A DNA stretch of 64,000 nt, from the NCBI GenBank assembly GCA_009763385.1, contig CM019824.1:107836660-107900659 (forward strand). Reading direction: 5' to 3'. The notes beneath the pieces were generated by a model. That model was not told the origin of the DNA and searched no databases. It saw nothing but the letters and a program-made list of their open reading frames with translations. The translations under genes were made by a program, and so were the position numbers. The DNA is from Coix lacryma-jobi var. lacryma-jobi. Its lineage: Eukaryota > Streptophyta > Magnoliopsida > Poales > Poaceae. Below are positions 1-10,023 of the stretch, one piece after another (position 1 is the stretch's first letter; the number at the start of each line of letters is the position of its first letter).

Positions 1-303
1 AGAAAATTTTGTAACATAAATTCTTTTCTTTTCTTATAATAACAAATATAAATGTAAAGAAAAATTTATATTTTGTTAATGCAAAAATAAAATGTTAAAT
101 TTAAATATCTAACATAGAAAAAATGTAATAATTAAAATAATGATCAGAAAAATCTAACACCACTTGTGGGGCATCAAGTTGGGCTCATATGCTTGCCAAA
201 AATAAATCAAGTCATTTCGACAACGACATCAACGAACCATGACTATGCATAATCATTATTAGCTGTAATATATAATATTAGTTAAAACATCACTATATAT
301 ATA

Positions 304-3300
304 TCAAGCGGGTACACTGGTGATCTTTTTCTTGACGTATGTTCCTTGGTCATGATCATGTCGTAACCATGGAGTCTCCTCAGCATTTAGCAGGATGCTT
401 GGGTCTTTGGTAACACTGAAGGGCGGTATTCGGTCATCCCTTTCATAATCTTCTGACATGTCTGACTTGTCCTCAATTCCCACGATGTTTCTTTTTCCTG
501 AAAGAACTATGTGGCGTTTTGGCTCTTTGGTTAATTTATCATCATTTTTCCCTCTCTTGGGTTTTGTAGACATGTCTTTCACGTAGAACACTTGAGTCAC
601 ATCAGCAGCAAGGACGAATGGTTCACCTTTGTATCCAATATTGTTGAGATCCACTGTTGTCATTCCATACTCCTTGTCAACTGTTACTCCGGCTCCGGTC
701 GCCTTGACCCATTGGCATCGGAACAAAGGGACTTTAAAATCAGGTGCGTAGTCTAGTTCCCAAATCTCCTCTATGCGGCCATAATATGTTTGCCTCTTCC
801 CAGATGGGTCTGTGGCATCTACGCGAACACCACTGTTTTGGTTCGTGCTCCTTTGATCTTGGGCCATGGTGTAAAATGTGTTTCCATTGATCTCATACCC
901 TTTGTACGTGAGGATGTGCCATGACGGTTGCCTAGCCAACAAATATAGTTGCTCATCAATATTGTTATTACCCAGACATTCCTTTCGCAACCAAGTGCTA
1001 AAAGTATTCATGTGCTCACGTGTTATCCAAACTTCATTCTTCTCTGGAAATTGGGATCGTAGGAACTCCTTGTGTACATCGATATATGGATCCACCACGG
1101 CTGAGTTTTGAAGAACTGTGTAGTGCGCTTTATTGAAATAATCATTCCCCGTACCGATATATGTTTTCTTCCCTAGTGTCCCCTTTCCACATAGCCTCCC
1201 CTCGTGCCGCGATTCAGGAACACCAATCGGGTCAAGGTCAGGAATGAAGTCAACACAGAACTCAATGACCTCCTCTGTCCCGTAGCCCTTGGCGATGCTT
1301 CCTTCTGGCCGAGCACGTTGGCGAACATATTTTTTCAGTACTCCCATGAACCTCTCAAAGGGGAACATGTTGTGTAGGAACACAGGACCGAGAATATGAA
1401 TCTCCTTGACCAGGTGAACTAGGAGGTGTGTCATGATATTAAAGAAGGATGGAGGAAACACCAACTCAAAGCTCACAAGACATTGAACCACATCATTCTG
1501 TAGAGTAGCCAGTTCTAGTGGATTAATTGCCTTCTGAGAAATTGCATTGAGGAATGCACAGAGCTTCACAGTGGCAAGACGTACATGTGGAGGTAGAATT
1601 CCTCTTAAAGCAACCGGAAGCAATTGCGTCATAAGCACGTGGCAGTCATGCGACTTTAAGTTTAGGAATTTCTTCTCTTGCATATTTATTATTCCCTTTA
1701 TATTGGAGGAGAATCCAGATGGGACCTTGATGCTGTTTAGGCATTCAAACATGATTTCCTTCTCTTCATTGCTAAGAGTGTAGCTAGCAGGTCTTAAGTA
1801 ATGGCGTCCATCATCTGTCTTCTCTGGATGTAGGTTGTCTCGTTCTTTCATGCGCTGCAACTCTTGTCGTGCTTCAAGTGTATCCTTAGACTTCCCGTAC
1901 ACACCCATGAATCCTAGAAGGTTGACACAAAGATTCTTTGTCAGGTGCATCACGTCGATCGCGTGGCGGACCTCTAGTACATGCCAATAGGGTAGCTCCC
2001 AAAATATTGACTTCTTCTTCCACATGGGTGCGTGTCCCATAGCGTCTTTCGGAACAGGTTCACTGCCCGTCCCCTTTCCAAAGACTACTTTCACATCCTT
2101 AATCATCTCAAGTACATCTTCCCCAGTTCTGTTGCGAGGCTTGCTCCGGTGGTCTGTCTCACCTTTAAAATGCTTGCCTTTCTTTCTAACCTGGTGATTC
2201 ATCGAAAGAAATCGACGATGCCCAAGATACACTACCTTTCTACATTTTTTCAAATATACACTATCCATGTCATCAAAACAATGTGTGCATGCATTATATC
2301 CCTTGTTTGACTGTCCTGAAAGATTACTTAGAGCAGGCCAATCATTGATTGTTACGAACAACAATGCTCGCAGGTCAAAGTGTTCCTGTTTGTAATCATC
2401 CCACACACGTACACCTGATTTACTCCATAAAAGTAGGAGTTCCTCAACTAATGGCCTCAGGTAGACATCGATATCGTTGCCAGGCTGCCTCGGGCCTTGG
2501 ATGAGCACGGGCATCATAATGAACTTCCGCTTCAAGCATAACCACGGAGGAAGGTTGTACATACATAGAGTAACAGGCCACGTGCTATGACTACTGCTCT
2601 GTTCCCCAAAAGGATTCATCCCGTCCGTACTTAAACCAAACCTTAAGTTTCTAGCATCTTTTGCTAATTCTGGGAATTCTCTGTCTATTGCTCTCCACTG
2701 GGACCCATCTGCAGGGTGTCTCAACATGTTGTCTACCTTACGGTCTTCTTTGTGCCATCGCACCAACTTTGCATGGTCCTTGTTTCTGAACAGACGTTTC
2801 AGGCGTGGTATTATAGGAGCGTACCACATAACCTTGGCCGGGATTTTCTTCCGGGGACGTTCTTCACCCTCAACATCGCCAGGGTCATCTCGCCTGATCT
2901 TATATCGTGACGCGTTACATACAGGGCATTCGTCCAAATTCTCGTATTCCTTGCCACGGTACAGGATGCAGTCATTAGGACATGCATGTATCTTCTGGAT
3001 TTCTAAACCCAAAGGACAGACCACTTGTTTTGCTTCGTACGTAGTGGCGGGTAATTCGTTAGGCTTCGGAAGCATCTTTTGTTTTATAATCTTCAATAAT
3101 TGTCCAAATGCCTTATCAGATACACCATTCTGTGCCTTCCATTGTAGCAACTCAAGTGTTGTGCCTAACTTTTTTTGTCCATCTGCAGCAGACGGATATA
3201 GTAATTTCCTGTGATCCTCTAGCATACATTCAAACTTAGCCTTCTCCTTATCACTTTCGAAATCTCTTTGTGCATCACGAATGACATCACCAAGAGCATC

Positions 3301-3726
3301 ATCTTCAGCGACTGTGTCTCCTGCACTTGCCTCTTCTTCACCTTCCTCCATTGCAGTATCACCAAAGTCACCGTATTGAGCAATAATGTCATCGTCAGGG
3401 TCCAATTGTTCTTCTTCACCTTCTTCCATCATAACCCCAGTTTCTCCATGCTTCGTCCAACAACTATAGTTTGGCATGAAACCCGACTTGAACAAGTGTG
3501 AGTGAAGACTCCTTGAGCTAGAATATTCCTTCGAATTATTACAAAGGGCACATGGGCAGCACATAAAACCATTCCGCTTGTTTGCCTCGGCCACTCTTAA
3601 AAAATAATGCACGCCATCAATGAACTCTTTTGAGCGACGATCGACATTGTACATCCAGTGACGTGTCATCGTCTGCATTATATGACATATCACATAATTA
3701 TATCGATCTCTCATTCTTATAAACAA
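304..3726 (-). CDS. TNP2-type CACTA transposase (TNPD)
   Basis: This is an uninterrupted 1140-residue frame. Residues about 25-95 form a transposase-associated N-terminal domain with Cys pairs (CCPC, then CNNS) and HSHLF. The TNP2 catalytic domain covers roughly residues 290-640, with acidic candidates in STDGMNPFG, TINDWPAL and IDVMHLTKN. After it come a DUF4218-like region (about 680-880, including PFERFMG and EFCVDFIPD) and a C-terminal DUF4216-like region (about 1000-1070, FKVPLFRCQWV to VFYVKDMS). The protein would cut and join transposon ends in the nucleus. The start is uncertain: the Met at about residue 20 (MTRHWMY) fits the family better than the first Met, and an upstream exon is possible. 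The absence of any stop or frameshift contrasts with the decayed retrotransposons nearby and suggests recent or current activity. Confidence 0.92.
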   Translation of the reverse strand: MFIRMRDRYNYVICHIMQTMTRHWMYNVDRRSKEFIDGVHYFLRVAEANKRNGFMCCPCALCNNSKEYSSSRSLHSHLFKSGFMPNYSCWTKHGETGVMMEEGEEEQLDPDDDIIAQYGDFGDTAMEEGEEEASAGDTVAEDDALGDVIRDAQRDFESDKEKAKFECMLEDHRKLLYPSAADGQKKLGTTLELLQWKAQNGVSDKAFGQLLKIIKQKMLPKPNELPATTYEAKQVVCPLGLEIQKIHACPNDCILYRGKEYENLDECPVCNASRYKIRRDDPGDVEGEERPRKKIPAKVMWYAPIIPRLKRLFRNKDHAKLVRWHKEDRKVDNMLRHPADGSQWRAIDREFPELAKDARNLRFGLSTDGMNPFGEQSSSHSTWPVTLCMYNLPPWLCLKRKFIMMPVLIQGPRQPGNDIDVYLRPLVEELLLLWSKSGVRVWDDYKQEHFDLRALLFVTINDWPALSNLSGQSNKGYNACTHCFDDMDSVYLKKCRKVVYLGHRRFLSMNHQVRKKGKHFKGETDHRSKPRNRTGEDVLEMIKDVKVVFGKGTGSEPVPKDAMGHAPMWKKKSIFWELPYWHVLEVRHAIDVMHLTKNLCVNLLGFMGVYGKSKDTLEARQELQRMKERDNLHPEKTDDGRHYLRPASYTLSNEEKEIMFECLNSIKVPSGFSSNIKGIINMQEKKFLNLKSHDCHVLMTQLLPVALRGILPPHVRLATVKLCAFLNAISQKAINPLELATLQNDVVQCLVSFELVFPPSFFNIMTHLLVHLVKEIHILGPVFLHNMFPFERFMGVLKKYVRQRARPEGSIAKGYGTEEVIEFCVDFIPDLDPIGVPESRHEGRLCGKGTLGKKTYIGTGNDYFNKAHYTVLQNSAVVDPYIDVHKEFLRSQFPEKNEVWITREHMNTFSTWLRKECLGNNNIDEQLYLLARQPSWHILTYKGYEINGNTFYTMAQDQRSTNQNSGVRVDATDPSGKRQTYYGRIEEIWELDYAPDFKVPLFRCQWVKATGAGVTVDKEYGMTTVDLNNIGYKGEPFVLAADVTQVFYVKDMSTKPKRGKNDDKLTKEPKRHIVLSGKRNIVGIEDKSDMSEDYERDDRIPPFSVTKDPSILLNAEETPWLRHDHDQGTYVKKKITSVPA

Positions 3727-3840
3727 ATAAAATTATAAAATGTCTGACATAAAATTTAGTAAGAATCACTGGTGGCATAAAAGTAGTAGCAGTTGAACTT
3801 GTCTAATTAATTAATTATTACATCAAGATAACAGTGCAGC

Positions 3841-4140
3841 CTAATCCACTTGGCCACAACCAAAGCAACTAACAACACATGCACATTTCTCCCACATCAC
3901 AGTCCAACAAGATGTACTGTCTGCCACTCCAACCGGATAGGAAGGTAAGGTAGGGGTAGGTGCAGTAGGAATTGAGTTGATTCTTGAGTTAAAAGCATCT
4001 AGAGCTGCAGAAGCTTCCTCAAAAGACTTGTACTTTTTATGCACAGCTCCCTTAACTTTGAGGACATACTGACTGCACTCGGCCCAGCTGGTGTAAATAC
4101 CTGGTTTGGTGCCCTCGAAAACAACATACCAACCAGGCAT
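3841..4140 (-). CDS. Small CACTA-associated ORF with RNase H1 N-terminal / viroplasmin-like domain
   Basis: The 99-residue ORF begins MPGWYVVFEGTKPGIY, continues SWAECSQYVLKVKG and VHKKYKSFEEASAAL. This W-Y-V-V...G-I-Y-x-S-W-x-E-C...K-K-Y-x-S-F-x-E-A pattern is the RNase H1 N-terminal domain, also found in caulimovirus P6 (Cauli_VI family); in RNase H1 it binds RNA-DNA hybrids. Residues 55-99 are Pro-rich, then Cys-rich, and resemble nothing I know. It lies just upstream of the transposase in the same direction, with 114 bases between the two ORFs, so it may be a separate gene or an exon of the transposase transcript. The family match is visible in the sequence; the role in transposition is unknown. 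Confidence 0.72.
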   Translation of the reverse strand: MPGWYVVFEGTKPGIYTSWAECSQYVLKVKGAVHKKYKSFEEASAALDAFNSRINSIPTAPTPTLPSYPVGVADSTSCWTVMWEKCACVVSCFGCGQVD

Positions 4141-4150
4141 CCTTCTGCGT

Positions 4151-4640
4151 TTTGTAAACTAAAGTATTATATATTTCTAATTTCTGTAAACAACTAATTT
4201 AACTGATCTCTATTTCTCCAAAATAATAAAATATACTAATTAAACCGGTCACATTTTGTAAACTAAAGTATTATATATTTCTAATTTCTGTAAACAACTA
4301 ATTTAACTGATCTCTATTTCTCCAAAATAATAAAATATACTAATTAAAACGGTCACATTTTGTAAACTAAATTATTATATATTTCTAATTTCTGTAAACA
4401 AATGATTTAAATGATCTCTATTCCTCAAAAAAACTAATTAAACTGTCACATTTTCTAAACTAAAGTATTATATATTTCTAATTTTTATGTAAACAAATGA
4501 TTTAAATGATCTCTATTTCAAAAAAAACTAATTAAACCGGTCACATTTTCTAAACTAAAGTATTATATATTTTGTTTTCTAAACCGGTCACATTTCTCTA
4601 AAAGACTAAAATAAACTAATTAAACGGTCATATTTTGTTT
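4151..4640. repeat. Degenerate AT-rich tandem repeat, unit about 90-105 bp
   Basis: Four to five copies of a unit starting CATTTTGTAAACTAAAGTAT and running through ATTTCTAATTTCTGTAAAC, CTCTATTTC and ATACTAATTAAACCGGTCA. The first copies are almost identical and the later ones are shortened and diverged. The array lies between the small ORF and the subterminal repeats of the CACTA element, in what would be its leader or promoter-proximal intron. Confidence 0.85.
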
Positions 4641-4889
4641 TTAGATTAATAATTTGAACTATCAAGTCAATGAACTCAAAATAGCTACAAAAATGAATAA
4701 CTTAAGCTAGTAACCTTTCAACGAGTCGATGGCGGTGTAGATGTGATGAAATAAATCAATCGCCGGAGATGTGTTAACAAACAAAAATCACCGGAGGAGA
4801 AGAGAGCAAACAAGCAAGCAAGAGCAAGCAGTGACTGAATGAAGAAAAATGAAGACAGGAGCTCGGGCACGGCTGGAGGTAGAAGAACA

Positions 4890-5335
4890 TTTCAAATATA
4901 GGGAGGGACATTTAGCCCCGGTCCTTATTCCCAGCCGGGGCTAAATGTTGGCATTTAGCCCCGGCTGGGTACACCAACCGGAACAAAACCTTTTAGTCCC
5001 GGTTGGTGTTACCAACCGGGGCTAAAGATGCCAACATTTAGCCCCGGCTGCATACACCAACCGGGGCAAAACCTTTAGTCCCGGTTGGTGTTACGGCCCG
5101 GGGCTAAAGATGCCAACATTTAGCCCCGGCTGCATACACCAACCGGGGCAAAACCTTTACTCCCGGTTGGTGTTACGGCCCGGGGCTAAAGGCCGGTCTT
5201 TAGCCCCGGTTGGTAACACCAACCGGGACTAAAGGCCCCTCTGACAATTGAGCCGTTGGGCTGGGGAGCTTTAGTCCCGGTTGGTGTTACCAACCGGGGC
5301 TAAAGGCCTTTCTAGTCCCGGGCGCAAATTTTTCC
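4890..5335. repeat. CACTA subterminal inverted-repeat array
   Basis: Repeated blocks of TTTAGCCCCGGCTG...CACCAACCGG and AGTCCCGGTTGGTGTTACC are arranged head-to-tail as inverted pairs with a period of about 100 bp. Each pair can fold into a hairpin (TTTAGTCCCGGTTGG against CCAACCGGGACTAAA). Subterminal repeats of this kind are the binding region for the accessory CACTA protein and are common in grass CACTA families. Bases 4650-4890 before the array hold no ORF and look like a purine-rich 5' untranslated leader. Confidence 0.9.
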
Positions 5336-5370
5336 GTGGCTAATGCTGATTTTGCAAATCGTCCAAAGGC

Positions 5371-5386
5371 CTGTTCTCTAGTAGTG
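5371..5386 (-). repeat. CACTA terminal inverted repeat (element 5' terminus)
   Basis: The minus strand reads CACTACTAGAGAACAG from 5386 inward, the CACTA-superfamily terminus signature. The sequence changes character immediately outside it, from the hairpin array to a GC-rich LTR-like stretch. Confidence 0.88.
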
Positions 5387-6003
5387 GCACTTGTGCAGGG
5401 TCGCGGCGAAGGTGGCCAAGTGTCGGAAGCGGTAGCGAAGGTAAAGCGAAAGTGGAATGGTGCTCAATTCCCAAAAAAATCGTCGTGTTACACTGTTCAC
5501 ACCTTGGTATTTATAGGGAATACCAAGGGACTCGGGCCAAATTACCAAAGGGTATAGGAAAGATTCCTCACCTCCACGCAGGGAGGAAGGGCAAAAGCGT
5601 AAACACACAGCTGAAGCGGGAACCCTAATCGGCCCCCCTCCAATGCGCCGCCACCTGGTTCTGTTCACCTTCGGGAGAGAGGGGCGGAGGTTTTGACCTT
5701 CGGCCGTGTTCGCCGGACCTTCGACTTCGCTTGCCTTCGGGCCAACGCACGCTCGTCGCTTGCTTGAACCTTCGCTCCAAGCGAGGTGGCTTTGTGAGCC
5801 AGCGAGGGTTGCCTGCAGTGCGGCTGTCGATTTAGACCTGCATGGAATGCAACAAGGCGACGAGGGTTGAACCCGCGTCCGGAGGTCAGGGTAACAATCC
5901 CGAAGGGGAGAGGGACCTCGCAAGGACACATAGAGTTCGCGAGGGTTATTTCTTTGGACACCAGCTCGAGCGGCGCCTCTGCCGAGGGTCCTTTTCCCCA
6001 ACA
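5387..6003 (-). mobile_element. Partial LTR of an unidentified element, truncated by the CACTA insertion
   Basis: Read on the minus strand, the piece starts TGTTGGGGAAAAGGACCC at 6003, a plausible LTR start, and carries a TATAAATA box (5508-5515) about 490 bases in. It stops where the CACTA terminus begins. The long open frame here has no recognisable domain and is not a gene. The lineage cannot be told from the LTR alone. Confidence 0.5.
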
Positions 6004-6927
6004 AGCTGCTCCTGACTACCTCCCCTCAACCCCGGTGTGCAGACTGTCCGTGACCTGGGCGGCGGACTGTCCGGCAGTGCCCAGAAAGTGCAAAACTGCA
6101 CGGGGTGAAAACCAAAATCGATTGCAACTCGACCAAATCAAATGGGACTTCAATCAAACTTCTCCCAAGTGTTCTTCTACGTATTGGGGTGCTAATCCTA
6201 AGAAATCTTCACACCAAACCAAGTCAATCAAGAGAAATCCGAAGAACACTAGAAAAGGGGGAAGAATGAAGAACGAACACGATTTTGACCCGATCTACGT
6301 GCTCGTGAGGTTAGAGGAGAAATCCTTCGGTGGAAAGAAGGAACTCATGGCGTAGAATAATCTGATTTGAATGGAATCGCAAATCATCTCATGGAGAGGG
6401 AGAACGAAGCAAATCTCCGGGAGAGGAAAAACTGAAACACGAAGAACACACAAGCAAAACACGAATCGATCGGGAATTCAACCGTGTCTCGAACCCACGA
6501 GACAAAAGTGAGATTACGGTCTCACTTCCTCAAAATCTCCAGGACACAGAGCTATTGTTGCTCACTCTACGGATCACAGGCAGCGAGGTATGATTAGAAC
6601 CTAAGCGAGGGCTAGAGAGAGAGCTCAGGAATGGTGGCTGCCAGGATAGAGAGAGAGGAGGGGCTGCCTCTCTTATTTATAGCCTAAATACAATAGTCCT
6701 CTTCTACCCCTAGATACAAGAGCGAATAGGCTAACCCTAGGGGTATTCCAGTCCAACTCTGCGGAGCCTTGATCCAATAGCCATGCGCCTTCCTCATCCT
6801 TAGCCTTGCCTCGACGCAAGCCTCAGGATGCCGCCACGTGTCGTCCTGTCGACCGCCGCACCTTTCTCATGGATAGCTTCACCGCAACGCAAGCCTCTCC
6901 GCACCGCCACGCGTCGATAGTCCTTTT

Positions 6928-7150
6928 TAGACCTCCCCCTGGTTTTGAGGCTGAAACCGGGAAACCTGTCCTCCGGCTAAGTTTTGTCGCCCAAACTCAG
7001 AAACCCGCCAACCCAGGTTTTGACGACCAAACCTGGAAACCGTCCACGCCGAGTTTTGAGGCCCAAACTCAGAAACCCGCCACCCCAAGTTTTGAGGCCC
7101 AAACTCAGAAACCGTCGAGGGTAGTTTTTAGAGGCACAACTACCAAACCC
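6928..7150 (-). repeat. Array of short hairpins with TTTGGGCC/GGCCCAAA cores
   Basis: Repeated inverted units such as CCAGGTTTTGACGACCAAACCTGG and close variants, about 35-40 bp apart. Equivalent arrays occur in both LTRs of the Sirevirus at 20861-21095 and 34511-34743. Confidence 0.75.
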
Positions 7151-7211
7151 GCGCCATAGACGGGATGTGGTTCTCACACCCCGACCACCGACACCGATGC
7201 CGATGCATGTC

Positions 7212-8459
7212 TGTTGACACTGGTTATCTATCAAAATTAAAGGATAAATAAATATGAGAAGGGCATGAATTCAATCACCAATAAAGGTTTAGGGTTTTAA
7301 TTGACAATATTCCATGAGTTTTGGTGAATTGTGATTCTGCAGGGACTAAACTAGGAAACCAGCGCTCATTGCTTCCCCTAGAAGGAAAGCAATGGGAGAT
7401 AACGCAACCGCCACGCCATGAAGTTTCTAGAAGACTCCAGAGGACACCAGAAGACACTAGGAGGCCGGGCACCGCGGGACCCTGCCAGGTGGGACCGACC
7501 GGTCCCCCCCGGGCCCGCTGGCTTCCGTCTTCTGCAAGCTTCCTCCACCGCCTTTGAGGATCCATCTCAGCCCTACGTGAAGTCGGTTTGATCTAACGGT
7601 CACGGTTGATCCCTCAGGGCTATATAAACAGACCCCTAGGCCCCAGGGTAGAACAAGCCCCTCTTCAGAAACGACTACGCCTCATTCAGAAACCCTAGAA
7701 GAGACTTCAAGAGCCAGCTTTCAAGTAGAAGACTAGTTATCCCTCTAGTTAGGTTTAGAACCTAGTCTTATACTAGAACTAGAAAAGAGAGAGAGAGAGG
7801 AAGAGATCAAGAAGGAGCTTCGGCCTATCGGATCAACTTCTTCATCTTGTACCTACGGATTCAAGTTTATCTTCAACTTGCTTCAGCCACTGTTTCAGTA
7901 ATCAACGTCTATATTTAAGTTTGAGCCATTGTTCTTATTATTCTTAAGGTTTATGACTCCCTTTTGAGTACTTTAATTCTAGTTATTCTAGAGTTGGAGT
8001 AGTTGGATAGTGTAAGCGTGGTGCTTAGACTTGATAGCTCATAAATGCCTCCTATAACGCCGGTAGTAGTGGTTGTTCGCAAGGGTGACTCTTATAGCCT
8101 TGTTGATTCTTCTATAGTCCACTTACTTGTGTGTAGGCTCGGTAGGATTATACATTTGCATAAAAGACTCATACTCTGTTTATGTCCTTTTATGGAAACT
8201 TCCCCACTAAGAATAATATAAACATATCACTCTTGAATTGGAATTAGACAGCCTTAGTGATTCCCTCTATACTTCTAGATTCTCCGTCCTTGTTAGCTAC
8301 TCAGGGGTTAGACTTCAAGGCTTAACACTATCCGTTCCTTTGGGTTCAATATTAAAACTGGGTTACTCCGGTGAAGTGCTACATCGGTAGATTTTATCTG
8401 TGCGCTTGCGGATAAAGTAGAGTGTGCTACATCGGTAGATTTTATCTGTGTGCATAACA
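7212..8459 (+). mobile_element. Solo LTR (Gypsy-like), TSD ATGTC
   Basis: The LTR starts TGTTGACACTGG and ends GTGTGCATAACA. It is flanked by identical 5-bp duplications ATGTC at 7207-7211 and 8460-8464. A TATA box (GCTATATAAACAG, about 7619) sits in the first third. A 50-base direct repeat (GTGCTACATCGGTAGATTTTATCTGTG, 8376-8402 and 8424-8450) lies at the 3' end. No internal region remains, as expected after LTR-LTR recombination. No credible coding sequence is present. Confidence 0.88.
7617..7630 (+). promoter_or_regulatory. TATA box of the solo LTR
   Basis: GGGCTATATAAACAGA in a GC-rich context, followed by CCCTAGGCC; a typical LTR core promoter layout. Confidence 0.6.
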
Positions 8460-8863
8460 ATGTCCAGCCTCCATGCTGGGCACAATGCATTCGCCTTCCT
8501 TCTTGGCCTCCCGCCAAGTGTCATGACTCCATCGTCTTCCTCCCAACTCGGTCGATGCACCGCACATCCCCATGTGCTCTCGCTCGTCGATGCCACGTGC
8601 CAGCTGCCACAGTTGGTCCTCAGGCCTTCCGGTCCGTCGGTCCAAGCCTCATGTCCGCCCTTCACCGCTCCCGATCCGTCGGCATGGCATGTCTCTACTT
8701 GACGTTCACCTCACCTTCGACCACTGTCTCCGAGCTCCAGACCTGCACATCAACACAGCCAAGAGACACATGTTGCCTCTCACCCCTTCCGGTAAGCCTG
8801 TTGACCGATCGCTCATCACTCAAGAAGGGAACCACAAGGGCACATATCAACCTTGTTTCACAC

Positions 8864-10023
8864 ATGGGAAAAAGTGAGAAGGTAAAATCAACTCCCATTC
8901 CTCCTCCAACTCTAGATGACATCTCTAGTAGTGATCTTAGTGATAGCTCTAGTGATGATGAATCTAGTGATGAAGAGATAGACAATATAACTAGAAACTT
9001 GGATAAAAAGACCAAACTCTATATCATCAAGTTATTGGAGGAATTAGAGAATGTTCAAGTCGAGCTAGCTACTAGAGATGATGATCTCATTGCACGAGAG
9101 AACATCTACATAGCTAGCAAGGAAGCTCTTGCAATAGAGAGAAGTGAGGTGGCTGCCTTGCGCAAGGCTTTGGCCAAAGAGCAAGGAAGCCATGCTATTA
9201 CAAAGAATGAGAATGTTGAATCAAGCAAAAGTATTGTAACTTTGATGAAAAGTACAAGGAGCTTGTGCTGCAATATAACATTCTTTGGGATAGCTACTCA
9301 CATCCCTCTAAGGCCATGAATGAATCTACTCCCTCCACTAGCCAAGGATGTGGAAAATGTTACAACCTTGATACAATTGTTTATTCCACTAACCTTGCAA
9401 ACATAGAGGCAATGAAAAAGGAAATTGCCAGGCTCAATGAGATGATTGGTCAAGGGTACAACAACAAAGGTATACACATAGGTACCAAGAAAGTGAATGA
9501 CCAAAACAAGCCCAAGTACAAGGATGGAAGGCATCCTTTCATCAAGGATGGTTTGGGTCACACAAAAGGAGGAAAAACCAATGGAAGGAAGAAAATAAAT
9601 GGCTATGAGTGTGTTCAATTCTTGAGCAAGGGCATGGTTGGTACAGATCAGCCTGCACAAATGTTGGCACAACAACCAACTAAATCAGCACGACCAAGCT
9701 TGGTCGGCAGTGCTGATCAGTTGGTCGGCAGTGCCGACCCCCGCAAGAAAGGGAAGGCCACCAACCATGCCTCTGGTCAGAACAAGCCCAAGCAAATGGT
9801 GTATTTGCCCAAGAATGATGCCCAGAAACCAAAGAAATCAATGTGGGGCAATCCAAATGCTTACACATACCAACCGAAGGCACATTCTCCTCGTCAAAGC
9901 TTGTCATCTTGCTTTGTCTTGAAGAACAACAGCAAGGGGGATGTGTATGCCAAGTATATTAGCAAAGGAACTAACACTTACTTGCATACTTCCATTTGGG
10001 TTCCAAAAATTCTTGTGACTAAC
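8864..10023 (+). pseudogene. Copia gag C-terminal fragment, frameshifted
   Basis: The frame from 8864 (MGKSEKV) encodes an acidic Ser/Asp stretch (SSSDLSDSSSDDESSDEE) and a coiled coil (KLYIIKLLEELENVQVEL to EVAALRKALAKEQ). It shifts by one base near 9250 into a second frame that ends with GTNTYLHTSIWVPKILVTN at 10023. The -WVPK- tail is typical of the gag-protease linker of grass Copia elements. The zinc knuckle and conserved gag core are not seen. Element A interrupts the sequence at 10024, so protease and downstream pol would lie beyond A, outside the window. Confidence 0.62.

Larger units (their letters stand above)
1..5386 (-). mobile_element. CACTA (En/Spm) DNA transposon, 5' part; 3' end lies outside the window
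   Basis: On the minus strand the element begins at 5386 with CACTA (TAGTG on the plus strand at 5382-5386). Reading inward come subterminal inverted repeats, a small RNase H1 N-terminal-like ORF and a TNP2-type transposase. The 1-303 stretch is AT-rich and has no ORF; it should be the transposase 3' UTR or the next intergenic part. The second terminus, and any TNPA-like gene, would lie left of base 1. CACTA elements make a 3-bp target duplication; bases 5387-5389 (GCA) are the candidate on this side, and the partner cannot be seen. The element appears to have inserted into an older LTR sequence (5387-6003). Confidence 0.9.
6004..8825 (-). mobile_element. Reversed Sirevirus-type Copia LTR fragment, split by a solo LTR
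   Basis: Read in reverse, this stretch matches the LTRs at 20496-22556 and 34129-36184 block by block: the hairpin array (6928-7150), the TATA region (minus strand GCTATAAATAAGAG near 6672), the segment around CCACCGAAGGATTTC (about 6318) and two GGACAGTCCG-like palindromes (6028-6075). After the solo LTR at 7212-8459 the match resumes at 8465 and ends near 8825, before the expected LTR start. Both ends of the LTR are therefore missing. It is an older relative of the Sirevirus further right, not part of it. Confidence 0.72.

Noticed and set aside
5378..6004. 208-residue open frame on the minus strand beside the CACTA end
   Set aside because: It overlaps an LTR start and TATA box, crosses the CACTA terminus, has biased composition and no known domain.
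5366..6355. Host gene promoter or exon near the CACTA end
   Set aside because: TATA and open frames are explained by LTR sequences that recur elsewhere or show LTR termini.
8450..8863. N-terminal half of a 289-residue plus-strand frame
   Set aside because: This part is reversed Sirevirus-type LTR sequence; only the part after the Met at 8864 reads as gag.
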